DNA of 64,000 nucleotides from Sphingomonas sp. J315 (GTDB lineage Bacteria; Pseudomonadota; Alphaproteobacteria; Sphingomonadales; Sphingomonadaceae), in NCBI RefSeq assembly GCF_024666595.1, contig NZ_CP088296.1, positions 1,922,001 to 1,986,000 of the forward strand, in the 5' to 3' direction. The notes under the pieces are model-generated. The model did not search any database. It saw nothing but the letters and a program-made list of their open reading frames with translations, and was not told the DNA's origin. Shown here in pieces: positions 27,479 to 35,236 of the stretch (the stretch's first letter is position 1; each line of letters starts with the position of its first letter). Made by a program: the position numbers and the translations under genes.

Positions 27479-27700
27479 ATGGCTCACCATCTGCCCCTGC
27501 CGGAACTGCTCCGGCGCATCGATCAGGCGCTCGATACGATGGAGCCGCTGCCCTATGCGGTGTTCGAGCGGCACCGCTTTTCAGGTCTCGATTACGCCCG
27601 GATCGCCATCGAGCTTGGCGTCAGCGTGGACGAAGTCGAGCGCGCCCTTGCCGACGCAATGTTTCATATTAACCGCAGCGTCGAGCAGGGCGGGCTATGA
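27479..27700 (+). CDS. Sigma-70 region 4-like mini protein
   Basis: 73 residues, ATG 27479 behind AAAAGGAG. The sequence (LPYAVFERHRFSGLDYARIA, then IELGVSVDEVERALADAMFHI) has the helix-turn-helix pattern of sigma factor region 4 without any region 2. Such mini proteins lie next to the ParB-like gene in sphingomonad mobile elements, to my recollection. It probably binds DNA or RNA polymerase as a regulator. It lies 63 bp after the ParB-like gene on the same strand. Confidence 0.6.
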   Translation: MAHHLPLPELLRRIDQALDTMEPLPYAVFERHRFSGLDYARIAIELGVSVDEVERALADAMFHINRSVEQGGL

Positions 27701-27757
27701 GGCCCGCCTTTCGCTCTTTGGCTTGCCAGACTAAGCCGGGCGCGTGAGTGTGCAGCG

Positions 27758-28663
27758 ATGAAGTCCGAGATCGACCATCTTCCCGAGCAGCAGCAGCGTG
27801 AACTCGAGCGCGTGCGCGCTATCCTGCTCGAGGAATTCGACAGGGCGATCGGTTCTGCAACCGCCGCGCACAAACGCAATGGCAAAGTGCTCAAGATCAT
27901 CCTGTTCGGCAGCTATGCCCGCGAGGACTGGGTCGATGAACCCGACAATGGCTATCAGTCCGACTTCGATCTGCTGATCGTCGTCAGTCACGAAAACCTC
28001 ACCGACATCGCCGACTACTGGTACATCGCCGAGGACAGGATCGCGCGCGATCCCAGCATCGCACGCCCGGTCAATATCATCGTCCATGCGCTGGACGAGG
28101 TGAACCGCAGCCTCTCGCGCGGCGAGTATTTCTGGACCGATATCGCGCGCGACGGCATCGCGCTCTACGAGCTGCCGGGCCATTCGTTGGCAACGCCCAA
28201 GCCGCTTACAGCGGCCGACGCGCACCGCATGGCGCGCGAGTATTTTGAGCGATGGTCAAATGGCGTCGATGACCTGCTGGCCGGAGTGCAGCTTTATCGG
28301 GAGCGTGATAACCCGAACCTAGCCGCGTTCACGCTGCACCAAGCTGCGGAGCGGCTCTATATCTGCTTCCTGCTTGTGCAGACGCTGTATTTCCCGCGCT
28401 CGCATAACATCAAGTTTCTGCGCTCGCTTGCCGAGGACAAAGACCCACGTCTGGTCGATGCGTGGCCGCGCGCGACCAAGGCCGACCGGGCACGGTTCGA
28501 GCGGTTAAAACGCGCCTATGTCGAGGCGAGATATTCGGCCAGCTATGCGATCACACGCGAGGATCTTGACGCGCTTGCCGCGTCCATCGAGCAGCTGCGC
28601 GACCTTGTTGCCGCGCTCTGCACCGAGCGGCTCGAAGAGCTCAAGGCCGCCGCAGAAAGCTGA
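27758..28663 (+). CDS. MNT-HEPN fusion protein (nucleotidyltransferase plus HEPN domain)
   Basis: 301 residues. The N-terminal half is a minimal nucleotidyltransferase: LFGSYAREDW (GSx10DxD) with GYQSDFDLLIVV giving the two catalytic aspartates, and a third Asp/Asn in PVNIIVHALDEV. The C-terminal half is a HEPN domain (helical, with LHQAAERLYICFLL and RLKRAYVEARYSASY, an R-x4-Y-type motif). MNT proteins AMPylate and silence HEPN RNases in toxin-antitoxin pairs. Fusion in one chain makes a self-contained unit whose toxicity cannot be read from sequence. A strong terminator follows. Confidence 0.85.
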   Translation: MKSEIDHLPEQQQRELERVRAILLEEFDRAIGSATAAHKRNGKVLKIILFGSYAREDWVDEPDNGYQSDFDLLIVVSHENLTDIADYWYIAEDRIARDPSIARPVNIIVHALDEVNRSLSRGEYFWTDIARDGIALYELPGHSLATPKPLTAADAHRMAREYFERWSNGVDDLLAGVQLYRERDNPNLAAFTLHQAAERLYICFLLVQTLYFPRSHNIKFLRSLAEDKDPRLVDAWPRATKADRARFERLKRAYVEARYSASYAITREDLDALAASIEQLRDLVAALCTERLEELKAAAES

Positions 28664-28687
28664 CCGGCCGCGCTGCGGCCGGTCTTT
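28662..28687 (+). terminator. Rho-independent terminator after the MNT-HEPN gene
   Basis: A perfect 10-bp stem (GACCGGCCGC / GCGGCCGGTC) with a GCT loop, followed by TTTC. It overlaps the MNT-HEPN stop and precedes the convergent MucR gene. Confidence 0.8.
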
Positions 28688-28697
28688 CATCACTTAT

Positions 28698-29162
28698 TCA
28701 GGCAGATTTCGGCGCACGCTTCTTGGCCGCACGGCCTTTGTTACCCAGGCCGATCTTCTTCGCCATCGCGCGGCGCGCTTCCGAATAGCTTTCCGCAACC
28801 ATCGGGTAATCGGGTTTGAGGTTATAGCGCGCGCGATACTCTTCCGGTGTCAGACCGTGCGTCGAGAGATGCCGCCGCAGCGTCTTGTACGGCTTGCCGT
28901 CGATCATCGAAATGATGTGATCCTTCGACCCGAGCGACTTGCGAACAGTCACTGCCGGCACGAACTCTTGCGCCGGTTCGGCGTCATCCTGAGGTGCATT
29001 CGGCGCGGAAGTTGCGCCCGAAAGTTCGGTCAATGTCGCATGCATCGTGCGCAGAAACGTCGGCACTTCGTCCGCCTGCACGCGGTTGTTCTGGTTTCCG
29101 AGCCACGCAATCGTCAGCTCGGTTGCAAGCTCGACCGGGTTCAAATTCGTGTCTTCAGACAT
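28698..29162 (-). CDS. MucR/Ros-family transcriptional regulator
   Basis: 154 residues. MucR core: HIISMIDGKPYKTLRRHL, THGLTPEEYRARYNLKPDYPM and the C-terminal GLGNKGRAAKKRAPKS basic tail. The zinc-finger Cys positions are replaced, as is common in sphingomonad MucR proteins, so this is not a sign of decay. MucR proteins are H-NS-like silencers that bind AT-rich targets, so it may repress incoming or island genes. An AT-rich 200-bp upstream region (29163-29360) is suitable for autoregulation. Confidence 0.9.
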   Translation of the reverse strand: MSEDTNLNPVELATELTIAWLGNQNNRVQADEVPTFLRTMHATLTELSGATSAPNAPQDDAEPAQEFVPAVTVRKSLGSKDHIISMIDGKPYKTLRRHLSTHGLTPEEYRARYNLKPDYPMVAESYSEARRAMAKKIGLGNKGRAAKKRAPKSA

Positions 29163-29533
29163 GGCATTTCCTTCTCAAGCAGCGCAGCTGATCTCTCAAT
29201 TTACCTCCATATTGGATGTATTCTGATTGTCGAGGGCTCGGTCCTTGGCGCGGCCTCGGTTGCATTGGTCGGGGGCGGCGGAGAGGACGGGGAGAAGCGG
29301 CGGGTGAAGGGGGGAGGAGTGGATGCAAGATAAAGGCAGTGTCTCGCACCCGTGCTTAACCCATTGTCTGCACATCCTTTTTTATGGAGATACCGGTGGT
29401 GAACGAGTCTCTTGTTCGGGCCGGTTTCCGCCAAGCCATTGTAAAGGCGTCAGTTTCGGCTTGGCTTAGAGAGACTATCGGTGGCTCGTGCGGGCTTTTG
29501 CCGCATAGAGAAACCAAAGGCAGCGCCTTGCCC

Positions 29534-29548
29534 GTTCCATCTTTGTTC
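29534..29548 (+). promoter_or_regulatory. LexA box upstream of dinB
   Basis: GTTC-CATCTTT-GTTC, an exact match to the alphaproteobacterial SOS operator GTTC-N7-GTTC. It ends 15 bases before the dinB start at 29564, so LexA bound here would block expression. Confidence 0.8.
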
Positions 29549-29563
29549 GGGCTTCGCTAAACC

Positions 29564-30655
29564 ATGCCAATGACCGATCCGACCGTCCGAAAGATCATCC
29601 ATATCGACATGGATGCCTTCTTCGCTTCGGTCGAGCAGCGCGACGATCCGGCGCTTCGGGGGAAACCTGTCGCCGTCGGCTCGGCGGCGGCACGCGGCGT
29701 GGTGGCTGCGGCAAGCTATGAGGCACGTACGTTCGGGGTGCGCTCGGCCCTGCCATCGGTGACCGCATTGCGGCGTTGTCCGGAGCTGGTATTTGTGCCG
29801 CCACGCTTCGAGGTTTACCGCGCGGTCTCGGCGCAGATCCACGCCATCTTTGCCGACTATACCGACCTCATCCAGCCGCTCTCGCTGGACGAAGCCTATC
29901 TCGATGTGACCGAGGATCGCCGGGGGCTGCAGACCGCCTGGGCGACCGCCAAGGAAATCCGCGCGCGCATCCTGGAGCAGACCGGTCTCACGGCATCGGC
30001 AGGGATCTCCTACAACAAGTTTCTCGCCAAGCTCGCTTCGGATCATCGCAAGCCCAATGGGCAGTTCGCGGTCACGCCCGAAATGGGCGCGGCCTGGGTC
30101 GAGCAGTTGCCGGTCGCCAAGTTCCACGGAGTGGGTCCGGTGACTGCCGCCAAGATGAAGCGGCTGGGCATCGAAACCGGGGCCGACCTCAAGGCGCGAT
30201 CGATCGCGTTTTTGGCCCAGCATTTTGGTAGTTCAGCCGAATGGTATCATGGCATCGCGCGGGGCATCGACGATCGCCCGGTAAACCCGAGCCGTGAGCG
30301 CAAATCATCGGGGGCGGAGACGACGTTCGACCGCGACCTTACCGACCCCGCTGAGATCGAGGCTGGCGTCCTGAAAATGGCTGGCGATGTCGCAGCATGG
30401 TGTTTGGGCCGTCAGCAGTTCGGGCGGACTGTCACAGTCAAGGCGAAGTACGCGGATTTCAGGCAAGTGACTCGCAGTCGAACCCAGCCACAGACGGTGT
30501 GCGATCCGAGCGATTTGCGGTCGACGGCAATCGAGTTGATCCGCTCCCTCTATCCGCTTGAGCAAGGGGTGCGGCTTGTCGGTGTTACGGTGTCGAAATT
30601 TGAACCGATGACGTGGGATATGCCGCTATTCTCGGATGACAAGTCGCTCGAGTGA
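29564..30655 (+). CDS. dinB: DNA polymerase IV (Y-family)
   Basis: 363 residues; ATG 29564 with a second ATG at 29570. Y-family motifs: IIHIDMDAFFASVEQRDDP (catalytic Asp), AASYEARTFGVRSALP, PLSLDEAYLDVT (catalytic SLDEAYLD) and ASAGISYNKFLAKLASDHRKP. Thumb and little-finger domains follow; a beta-clamp peptide at the C-terminus (MPLFSDD, like QxDLF) is plausible. It does error-prone bypass synthesis and is placed under a LexA box. A dinB inside an island means the host may carry another chromosomal copy. Confidence 0.95.
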   Translation: MPMTDPTVRKIIHIDMDAFFASVEQRDDPALRGKPVAVGSAAARGVVAAASYEARTFGVRSALPSVTALRRCPELVFVPPRFEVYRAVSAQIHAIFADYTDLIQPLSLDEAYLDVTEDRRGLQTAWATAKEIRARILEQTGLTASAGISYNKFLAKLASDHRKPNGQFAVTPEMGAAWVEQLPVAKFHGVGPVTAAKMKRLGIETGADLKARSIAFLAQHFGSSAEWYHGIARGIDDRPVNPSRERKSSGAETTFDRDLTDPAEIEAGVLKMAGDVAAWCLGRQQFGRTVTVKAKYADFRQVTRSRTQPQTVCDPSDLRSTAIELIRSLYPLEQGVRLVGVTVSKFEPMTWDMPLFSDDKSLE

Positions 30656-30953
30656 GTGGCGGCAGCTTTGCGCCTCAAAGTCCGCCGTCCCGCCAATCCG
30701 CAAGCAAATCCGAAAGCTGTCGTTCGCATATGCCCGGCGGGGTGTCTGCAACGAGCGGAAAGCGGAAGGCAGCTTGCTGCGCTGCGCCCGCCGCTAGCGT
30801 AACGAACACCCTTGCTTGGCGAACGCACCCATCGCACTTCGCGCGACGAACTGGCTGATCAGCCTCGTCGCAAAGGCCGGCGTGGCGCTACTGGATAACC
30901 CGAGCCCACATGGGGAATGCGATTCGCCTCAGGTTTCCGGGTGCATCCGATAT
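30656..30953. other. Intergenic stretch without a recognisable gene
   Basis: About 300 bases between dinB and the RES toxin gene. Short open frames occur on both strands, but none has a ribosome site or a familiar sequence. I see no promoter, repeat or RNA structure worth naming. Confidence 0.5.
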
Positions 30954-31667
30954 TTATTGAAGTTCTTTGATCGCCGGGCCACTGAGCGCGTCGGCAGCGA
31001 TAACCGTGCCTTGACCGCTAAATGAGTAGAGCGACAGGATACGCGCACCATCCCAGACAAATCGAAAGTGATCCGCCTGAACACTGCGTTCCAAGACGCC
31101 GCTGTTGAGAACAGCCAAGCAAGAAGCTCCGCTGCGCTCCGGGCAGTTGAACAGCACACCGTCAACTTGCGCCTTCACAAGTCGATCACCGATTGTCCAG
31201 CGCTCACTCTTATTATCAGGAAGAGCCGCACCACGAAGATCGGCAAACTCCCCGCGTATCCTTGTCGTGAGAACCCGCATATCAAGTCCTAACTTGGGCA
31301 CACGGGTACTTCTTAGGAATCGCTCGCGTCGAACAACTGAGACGGCAAGCGCTGTCTGCAGCGTGTCAAAAAGCTCAAGCACCGCAATTGCGGGCCTGAA
31401 CAAAGCGCTTCCTTCAGGGTTGAGATAAGTGAACGGCGCGTGATTCCAATTCTGTAGCTGCGGGCTGGCTTCATCGACCGCCCCGATGCCAATCAAGCGC
31501 TGCCGAGCCCGCACGCGTGGGCTGGTGAGCACCTCCAGTTCGGTGACCGCGTCATGCTGATCATTCGCGGCGATACGCTCATACACCCGGATGGGGGGGA
31601 AGCGCGATGGAATGAGCCGATGCCAAATCTGGTCAATTGATGCCAACTGGAACTGCTCAGCATCCAC
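30954..31667 (-). CDS. RES-domain protein, probable NAD+-degrading toxin
   Basis: 237 residues if translation begins at GTG 31667 (VDAEQFQLASIDQIWHRL); the ORF stays open to ATG 31760, but that would overlap the antitoxin by 104 bases. IWHRLIPSRFPPIRVYERIA opens the RES-like region; arginine and tyrosine/glutamate residues typical of RES are present, but divergent. RES toxins deplete NAD+ and are paired with Xre/MbcA/ParS antitoxins, and such a gene lies directly upstream. The identification rests on this pairing plus weak similarity. Confidence 0.6.
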   Translation of the reverse strand: MDAEQFQLASIDQIWHRLIPSRFPPIRVYERIAANDQHDAVTELEVLTSPRVRARQRLIGIGAVDEASPQLQNWNHAPFTYLNPEGSALFRPAIAVLELFDTLQTALAVSVVRRERFLRSTRVPKLGLDMRVLTTRIRGEFADLRGAALPDNKSERWTIGDRLVKAQVDGVLFNCPERSGASCLAVLNSGVLERSVQADHFRFVWDGARILSLYSFSGQGTVIAADALSGPAIKELQ

Positions 31668-32052
31668 GCTGAGCGTCAAGATACTGTCTGACGCGGTAGA
31701 TATCAACAACTTGCCCTCCGAGCATAACGTTGAGCGCGCTTTGGCCATCAAAATAGTCATTTTCCCGACGCACCCAACTATCTGCAGCGTCGGCGTCAGG
31801 GATCAGTATCTCGAGTGCTTTGAAGATCGACAGGATATGCGAGATGCGTTCCAGCGTGTCCGCCGGGATGACGCCGCCGTCCTTCTTCCATTTGAAGTAA
31901 GTCGATCGCGCCGGCGACCCCAGCAGCTTGATCTGTTCGTCGCTCGAGAGGCGCCAAAGTTCGGCAATTTTGAGGAAAGCTTCAAATCCGGCTGAAACCG
32001 ATGGCATATCGCTACCCGACAGGGGGCCAGCTAAATTTTCAGCCATTGACAC
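31657..32052 (-). CDS. Xre/MbcA/ParS-family antitoxin
   Basis: 131 residues. KIAELWRLSSDEQIKLLGSP, STYFKWKKDG and ADTLERISHILSIFKALEIL form the Xre-like DNA-binding part. SWVRRENDYFDGQSALNVML and VVDIYRVRQYLDAQRG form the C-terminal toxin-binding (DUF2384-like) part. It lies upstream of the RES gene with an 11-base overlap if the GTG start is right, so translation would be coupled. An inverted repeat (32068-32083) sits in its promoter. Confidence 0.82.
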   Translation of the reverse strand: MSMAENLAGPLSGSDMPSVSAGFEAFLKIAELWRLSSDEQIKLLGSPARSTYFKWKKDGGVIPADTLERISHILSIFKALEILIPDADAADSWVRRENDYFDGQSALNVMLGGQVVDIYRVRQYLDAQRGC

Positions 32053-32067
32053 ACTCCCTCACTCGAC

Positions 32068-32083
32068 AGTCCGAGATTGGACT
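32068..32083. promoter_or_regulatory. Inverted-repeat operator between antitoxin and rightward operon
   Basis: AGTCC-GAGATT-GGACT. It lies 16 bases before the Xre antitoxin start and touches the -35 box of a rightward promoter. A further half-site AGTCCAA is at 32141-32147. Probably the Xre antitoxin's binding site. Confidence 0.55.
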
Positions 32084-32112
32084 TGACCTCACATTAAGTC
32101 TCAACGTAGATA
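32083..32112 (+). promoter_or_regulatory. Sigma-70-type promoter for the 32.2-37.6 kb operon
   Basis: TTGACC (32083-32088), an 18-base spacer, and TAGATA (32107-32112). It faces right, about 115 bases before the first gene at 32229, and its -35 box overlaps the inverted repeat of the antitoxin operator. Confidence 0.45.
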
Positions 32113-32228
32113 ATCCAAATCCAGACACTTTTGGCGTTTTAGTCCAACCGATTCGATCGTCAAGCCTGGATCAACCTATGCGGCATGGCTGCGCGGGCCG
32201 CGCGCATCCTGGAACGGAGATCCGAGCG

Positions 32229-32663
32229 ATGAAGGTCTATATCCATCCCCACGTCACAGGAGCGCTGCGCACGGCGATCAAGGACCTGTTGAATGCGATC
32301 GGCTGCGAGATCGTCGATGAACTGGAAGACTGCGAGATTGATCTCACGCCGTCCGAGCCGGCAGCCGATGACGATAACGATGACGTGCAGATCGCACCCG
32401 CATGCATCGTCGTGCTTGAGCCTGGCCTGACCGAAGACGATCTCGAGCCTGAATTGACGGCGGCGATCGCGCATGGTTGCCGCGTCATCGGCGTCTGGGG
32501 TCCGGGAGCCGATGGCGACCTGTCGCCGCTAGCCGACTATGGTGCGGACACCGTCGCCTGGGACGCGGAACGCATCCACGACGCCGTGTGCGGTGTGCCG
32601 CAGCACCAGGATCCCGCCGGAGCCGCGACACCCACCCCCACACCGACGACCGGCGGATGCTAA
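32229..32663 (+). CDS. Small protein with a TIR-like (ThsB/MTH538-type) fold pattern
   Basis: 144 residues from ATG 32229. The middle runs ACIVVLEPGLTEDDLEPELT, then AAIAHGCRVIGVWGPGADG, LSPLADYGADTVAW and DAERIHDAVCG. This alternation, with a glutamate after an 'EPGL' loop and a closing 'vaWd..ri.dAv.G', resembles TIR-like proteins of the ThsB/MTH538 group. The C-terminal tail is Pro/Thr rich. The fold call is my inference from pattern only; the catalytic glutamate cannot be confirmed. Four bases separate it from the Nmad2 gene. Confidence 0.4.
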   Translation: MKVYIHPHVTGALRTAIKDLLNAIGCEIVDELEDCEIDLTPSEPAADDDNDDVQIAPACIVVLEPGLTEDDLEPELTAAIAHGCRVIGVWGPGADGDLSPLADYGADTVAWDAERIHDAVCGVPQHQDPAGAATPTPTPTTGGC

Positions 32664-32667
32664 GCGG

Positions 32668-33273
32668 ATGACCGTCTACAGTTATGTCATCGAGCACGAC
32701 TTAGGCTTCGCGCCGAATCCGTTCCACGGCGCCTGCACGCTGGCATGCTGCAAGCCGGATATCCGCAAGGCAGCCAAGCTCGGCGATATCGTCATAGGGA
32801 CAGGCGCGACTGCGACCGGACTGGTCAATAATATGGTATACTGGATGCGGGTCGACGAGATCATCGATTTCGACCAGTATCGCACGGCGCGGCGCTTTCG
32901 CTCCAAGCGTCCGGACATGCGTGCGCCGGGAAAGGCCGAGCGGTTCGGCGACAACATCTATGAGCGCGACCCGACGACGGGCCTGTTCAAGCAGGATTTC
33001 TCGTTCCACAGCAATGCGGACGGTAGCCGAAACGAAAAGAATCTGAAACGGGATACGGGCAAGACCGAGCGTATCTTGATCGGACGCGACTTCGCCTATT
33101 TCGGTGTGAAAGCGCCAGAAATTCCCGAGGAACTACGAGACCTTATCAAGAAGGGGCCCGGCCATAAGTGCCGGTTCAGCGCGGCCCGCGCCGAGGCTTT
33201 CGAGACTTGGGCGACCGGCCACCCAGAGCGCGGCTATGTCGCTAAGCCGACGCACTGGGCCTCGTTAAAGTAG
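32668..33273 (+). CDS. Nmad2-type protein (nucleotide-modification-associated domain 2)
   Basis: 201 residues from ATG 32668 (MTVYSYVIEHDLGFAPNPF). Diagnostic stretches are GACTLACCKPDIRKAAKLGD, VIGTGATATGLVNNMVYWMR, FGDNIYERDPTTGLFKQDFS, HSNADGSRNEKNLKRDT and LIGRDFAYFGVKAPEIPEEL. Nmad2 domains were defined from gene neighbourhoods of DNA base-modification systems in phages and bacteria; the biochemical activity is not known to me. The next gene, of the thymine-hypermodification type, fits that context. Confidence 0.8.
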   Translation: MTVYSYVIEHDLGFAPNPFHGACTLACCKPDIRKAAKLGDIVIGTGATATGLVNNMVYWMRVDEIIDFDQYRTARRFRSKRPDMRAPGKAERFGDNIYERDPTTGLFKQDFSFHSNADGSRNEKNLKRDTGKTERILIGRDFAYFGVKAPEIPEELRDLIKKGPGHKCRFSAARAEAFETWATGHPERGYVAKPTHWASLK

Positions 33274-33343
33274 ACAGAACTACGGCTATCTTGCGATAGC
33301 GGCACTCACTCCCTTGCCGTTGAGCCGCCAATCTCAGGACCCA

Positions 33344-34345
33344 ATGACCCCGACCTCCGTCTATAACAGCTACTGGCGCTTCGCCGCCGAGCGCCACGCG
33401 ATCTACGAGCGCCGCCTTTCCGACCCCCAAGGGCCATGGACGGATGATCCGATCCTCGCCACCTACCGCTTCACCAACACTTATCGCGCCGCAGACCGCG
33501 TCAGCCAGTATCTTATCCGCAACGTTCAATACCGCTCGGACCGTTCGCAGGCTCCGGCCGAGCTATTCTTCCGCACCCTGCTGTTCAAGATTTTCAACAA
33601 GATCGAGACGTGGGAACTTATAGAAACTCAGCTAGGTCCGGTTTCCTGGCAGAGCATGGACCTATCCGCGGTCGATGCTCTGCTTGATCGAGCGATGACT
33701 CACGGCGCCCGTATCTACTCGGCCGCCTACATCATGCCTTCGCCGCAGCTCGGACATGCGCGAAAGCACGCGAATCATCTGTCGTTGCTCGCGCGGATGA
33801 TGGATGATGGCCTGCCGGCACGGGTGGAGCGCGCGCGCAATCTTGCTGAGGTGTACGAACTGCTCAGCCCGTATCCTGGACTCGGGCCGTTCCTCACCTT
33901 TCAGTATGCGATCGACCTCAACTACTCGAATCTACTCGACTTCTCAGAGGCTGATTTCGTTGTAGCGGGGCCGGGCGCGCTCGATGGGATCGCCAAATGC
34001 TTTGAAGACACCGGTGGCCGCTCAGCGCGAGAGGTGATCGAGCATATGGCCCAGGTCCAAGACCGAGAGTTCGCCAAACTTGGAATCGACTTTAAGGGGC
34101 TGTTCGGACGCAAGCTCCAATTGATCGATTGCCAGAACATCTTCTGCGAAATCTCGAAGTACGCTCGAGTTGCGCATCCAGAAGTCCGCGGCGTTAGCGA
34201 CCGTAAGCGCATCAAGCAGTCGTATCGGGCCTCCCTGCGCGCCGAGCCCGCCCCACTTTTTCCACCTCGTTGGCAACTGGAGGTTCCGTCAATGGATAAC
34301 GGATTGACGTTGAAATCTTCAAGCCGCCAAGGACAGCTTTTCTAA
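33344..34345 (+). CDS. Thymidine-hypermodification-type protein (HMUDK-helical / aGPT-PPlase-3 / ADDT-like)
   Basis: 333 residues from ATG 33344 (MTPTSVYNSYWRFAAERHA); an upstream ATG at 33314 lacks conservation. ILATYRFTNTYRAADRVSQY, AELFFRTLLFKIFNKIETWE, IYSAAYIMPSPQLGHARKHAN, YPGLGPFLTFQYAIDLNY and FVVAGPGALDGIAKCF match the family annotated as alpha-glutamyl/putrescinyl thymine pyrophosphorylase clade 3, a helical DNA-glycosylase-like fold. Relatives act on 5-hydroxymethyluracil in phage DNA. In this chromosomal setting the protein could handle modified thymine or a modified nucleotide. Confidence 0.78.
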   Translation: MTPTSVYNSYWRFAAERHAIYERRLSDPQGPWTDDPILATYRFTNTYRAADRVSQYLIRNVQYRSDRSQAPAELFFRTLLFKIFNKIETWELIETQLGPVSWQSMDLSAVDALLDRAMTHGARIYSAAYIMPSPQLGHARKHANHLSLLARMMDDGLPARVERARNLAEVYELLSPYPGLGPFLTFQYAIDLNYSNLLDFSEADFVVAGPGALDGIAKCFEDTGGRSAREVIEHMAQVQDREFAKLGIDFKGLFGRKLQLIDCQNIFCEISKYARVAHPEVRGVSDRKRIKQSYRASLRAEPAPLFPPRWQLEVPSMDNGLTLKSSSRQGQLF

Positions 34346-34408
34346 AAAAAGCCGATTTCAGCTTGACTGGAATAAACAAAGCAAGCCAGCAAGGTTGGGG
34401 AGGGCTCG

Positions 34409-35236
34409 ATGCTGAAATTATTTCGGGGAGAAAAAGGTGACCCGGGACCGAGAGGCGGCTTTTGGTCAGCCCAACGAATTCGTGCGCAGCACGAGAAAGC
34501 CACTCCCCTCTTCTGGGTGCCGAAAGAAGAGGACGACTCCGATCCCGGTCAGTACACTTTAGATGACGCGCAACTGAAGGCCGCTTCATACAATATCAAG
34601 ATGGGGCGTGAAGCTTATGTGACCCCTGTCAGCGACACTGACCCGAAGAGCATCCGTAAACTCGAATCGAAAGAATCTTTTAGAATACCGCCGGGACAAT
34701 TCGCTTTCTTGTTAACCGAGGAGGCTGTACGAGTTCCGCCTGATGCGTTCGCTCTTGTTGCACTTCGTGCTCGAGAACTTCAATTTAAGGGGCTGATCAA
34801 CGTCTCCGGCTTCCACATCGACCCGGGATACGACGGACGCCTTGTCCTCGCAGTATATAATGCTGGCCCTAGCGAAGTTCATCTGAAAGCGGGGCAGGCC
34901 TTGTTCGAGGTATTTTTTGCTGACCTCGATGAGACGACTGAACGACCTTATGGCGGCGAACAAAGCAAAAGCAAAAAGCCTCTCTTCCATATCGAGCCCG
35001 AGGCAATATCCGCGATCGCTGGAGAGTTCGAAACCCTGAAGGGATTAAAGAACAAGATCGAGGAGGTCGAGTCAGAGTTGGATGATCGCATCCGATCGCT
35101 TGAACGTGAACAGACCGTCACCCGATGGGCAAGTGCGCTTATCCTGGGCGGGTTGATCGCTTTTGGCGTTCGAGAGTGCTCGCCGAAGGTCGTATCGGCT
35201 GCGGAGTTTACTGCAGGAGTCGGCATTGATGACTGA
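34409..35236 (+). CDS. dCTP-deaminase/dUTPase-like protein with coiled coil and C-terminal membrane helix
   Basis: 275 residues. Residues about 20-165 have the dCTP-deaminase beta fold (SYNIKMG, FRIPPGQFAFLLTEEAVRVP, NVSGFHIDPGYDGRLVLAVYN). Aligned by eye with E. coli Dcd, the catalytic RSSxxR motif reads RARELQ and the catalytic glutamate (VLEF) reads VLAV. The deaminase chemistry is therefore probably lost and ligand binding may remain. KNKIEEVESELDDRIRSLE is a coiled coil and WASALILGGLIAFGV a membrane helix near residue 250. The gene lies in AT-richer DNA than its neighbours. Its stop overlaps the next start. Confidence 0.75.
   Translation: MLKLFRGEKGDPGPRGGFWSAQRIRAQHEKATPLFWVPKEEDDSDPGQYTLDDAQLKAASYNIKMGREAYVTPVSDTDPKSIRKLESKESFRIPPGQFAFLLTEEAVRVPPDAFALVALRARELQFKGLINVSGFHIDPGYDGRLVLAVYNAGPSEVHLKAGQALFEVFFADLDETTERPYGGEQSKSKKPLFHIEPEAISAIAGEFETLKGLKNKIEEVESELDDRIRSLEREQTVTRWASALILGGLIAFGVRECSPKVVSAAEFTAGVGIDD

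Noticed and set aside
28698..29162. MucR protein judged degenerate for lack of zinc-finger cysteines
   Set aside because: Sphingomonad MucR proteins commonly lack them; the rest of the family core is intact.
29390..29425. GAAC-N9-GTTC as a second LexA box before dinB
   Set aside because: Inverted and wrongly spaced compared with GTTC-N7-GTTC; the exact box is at 29534-29548.
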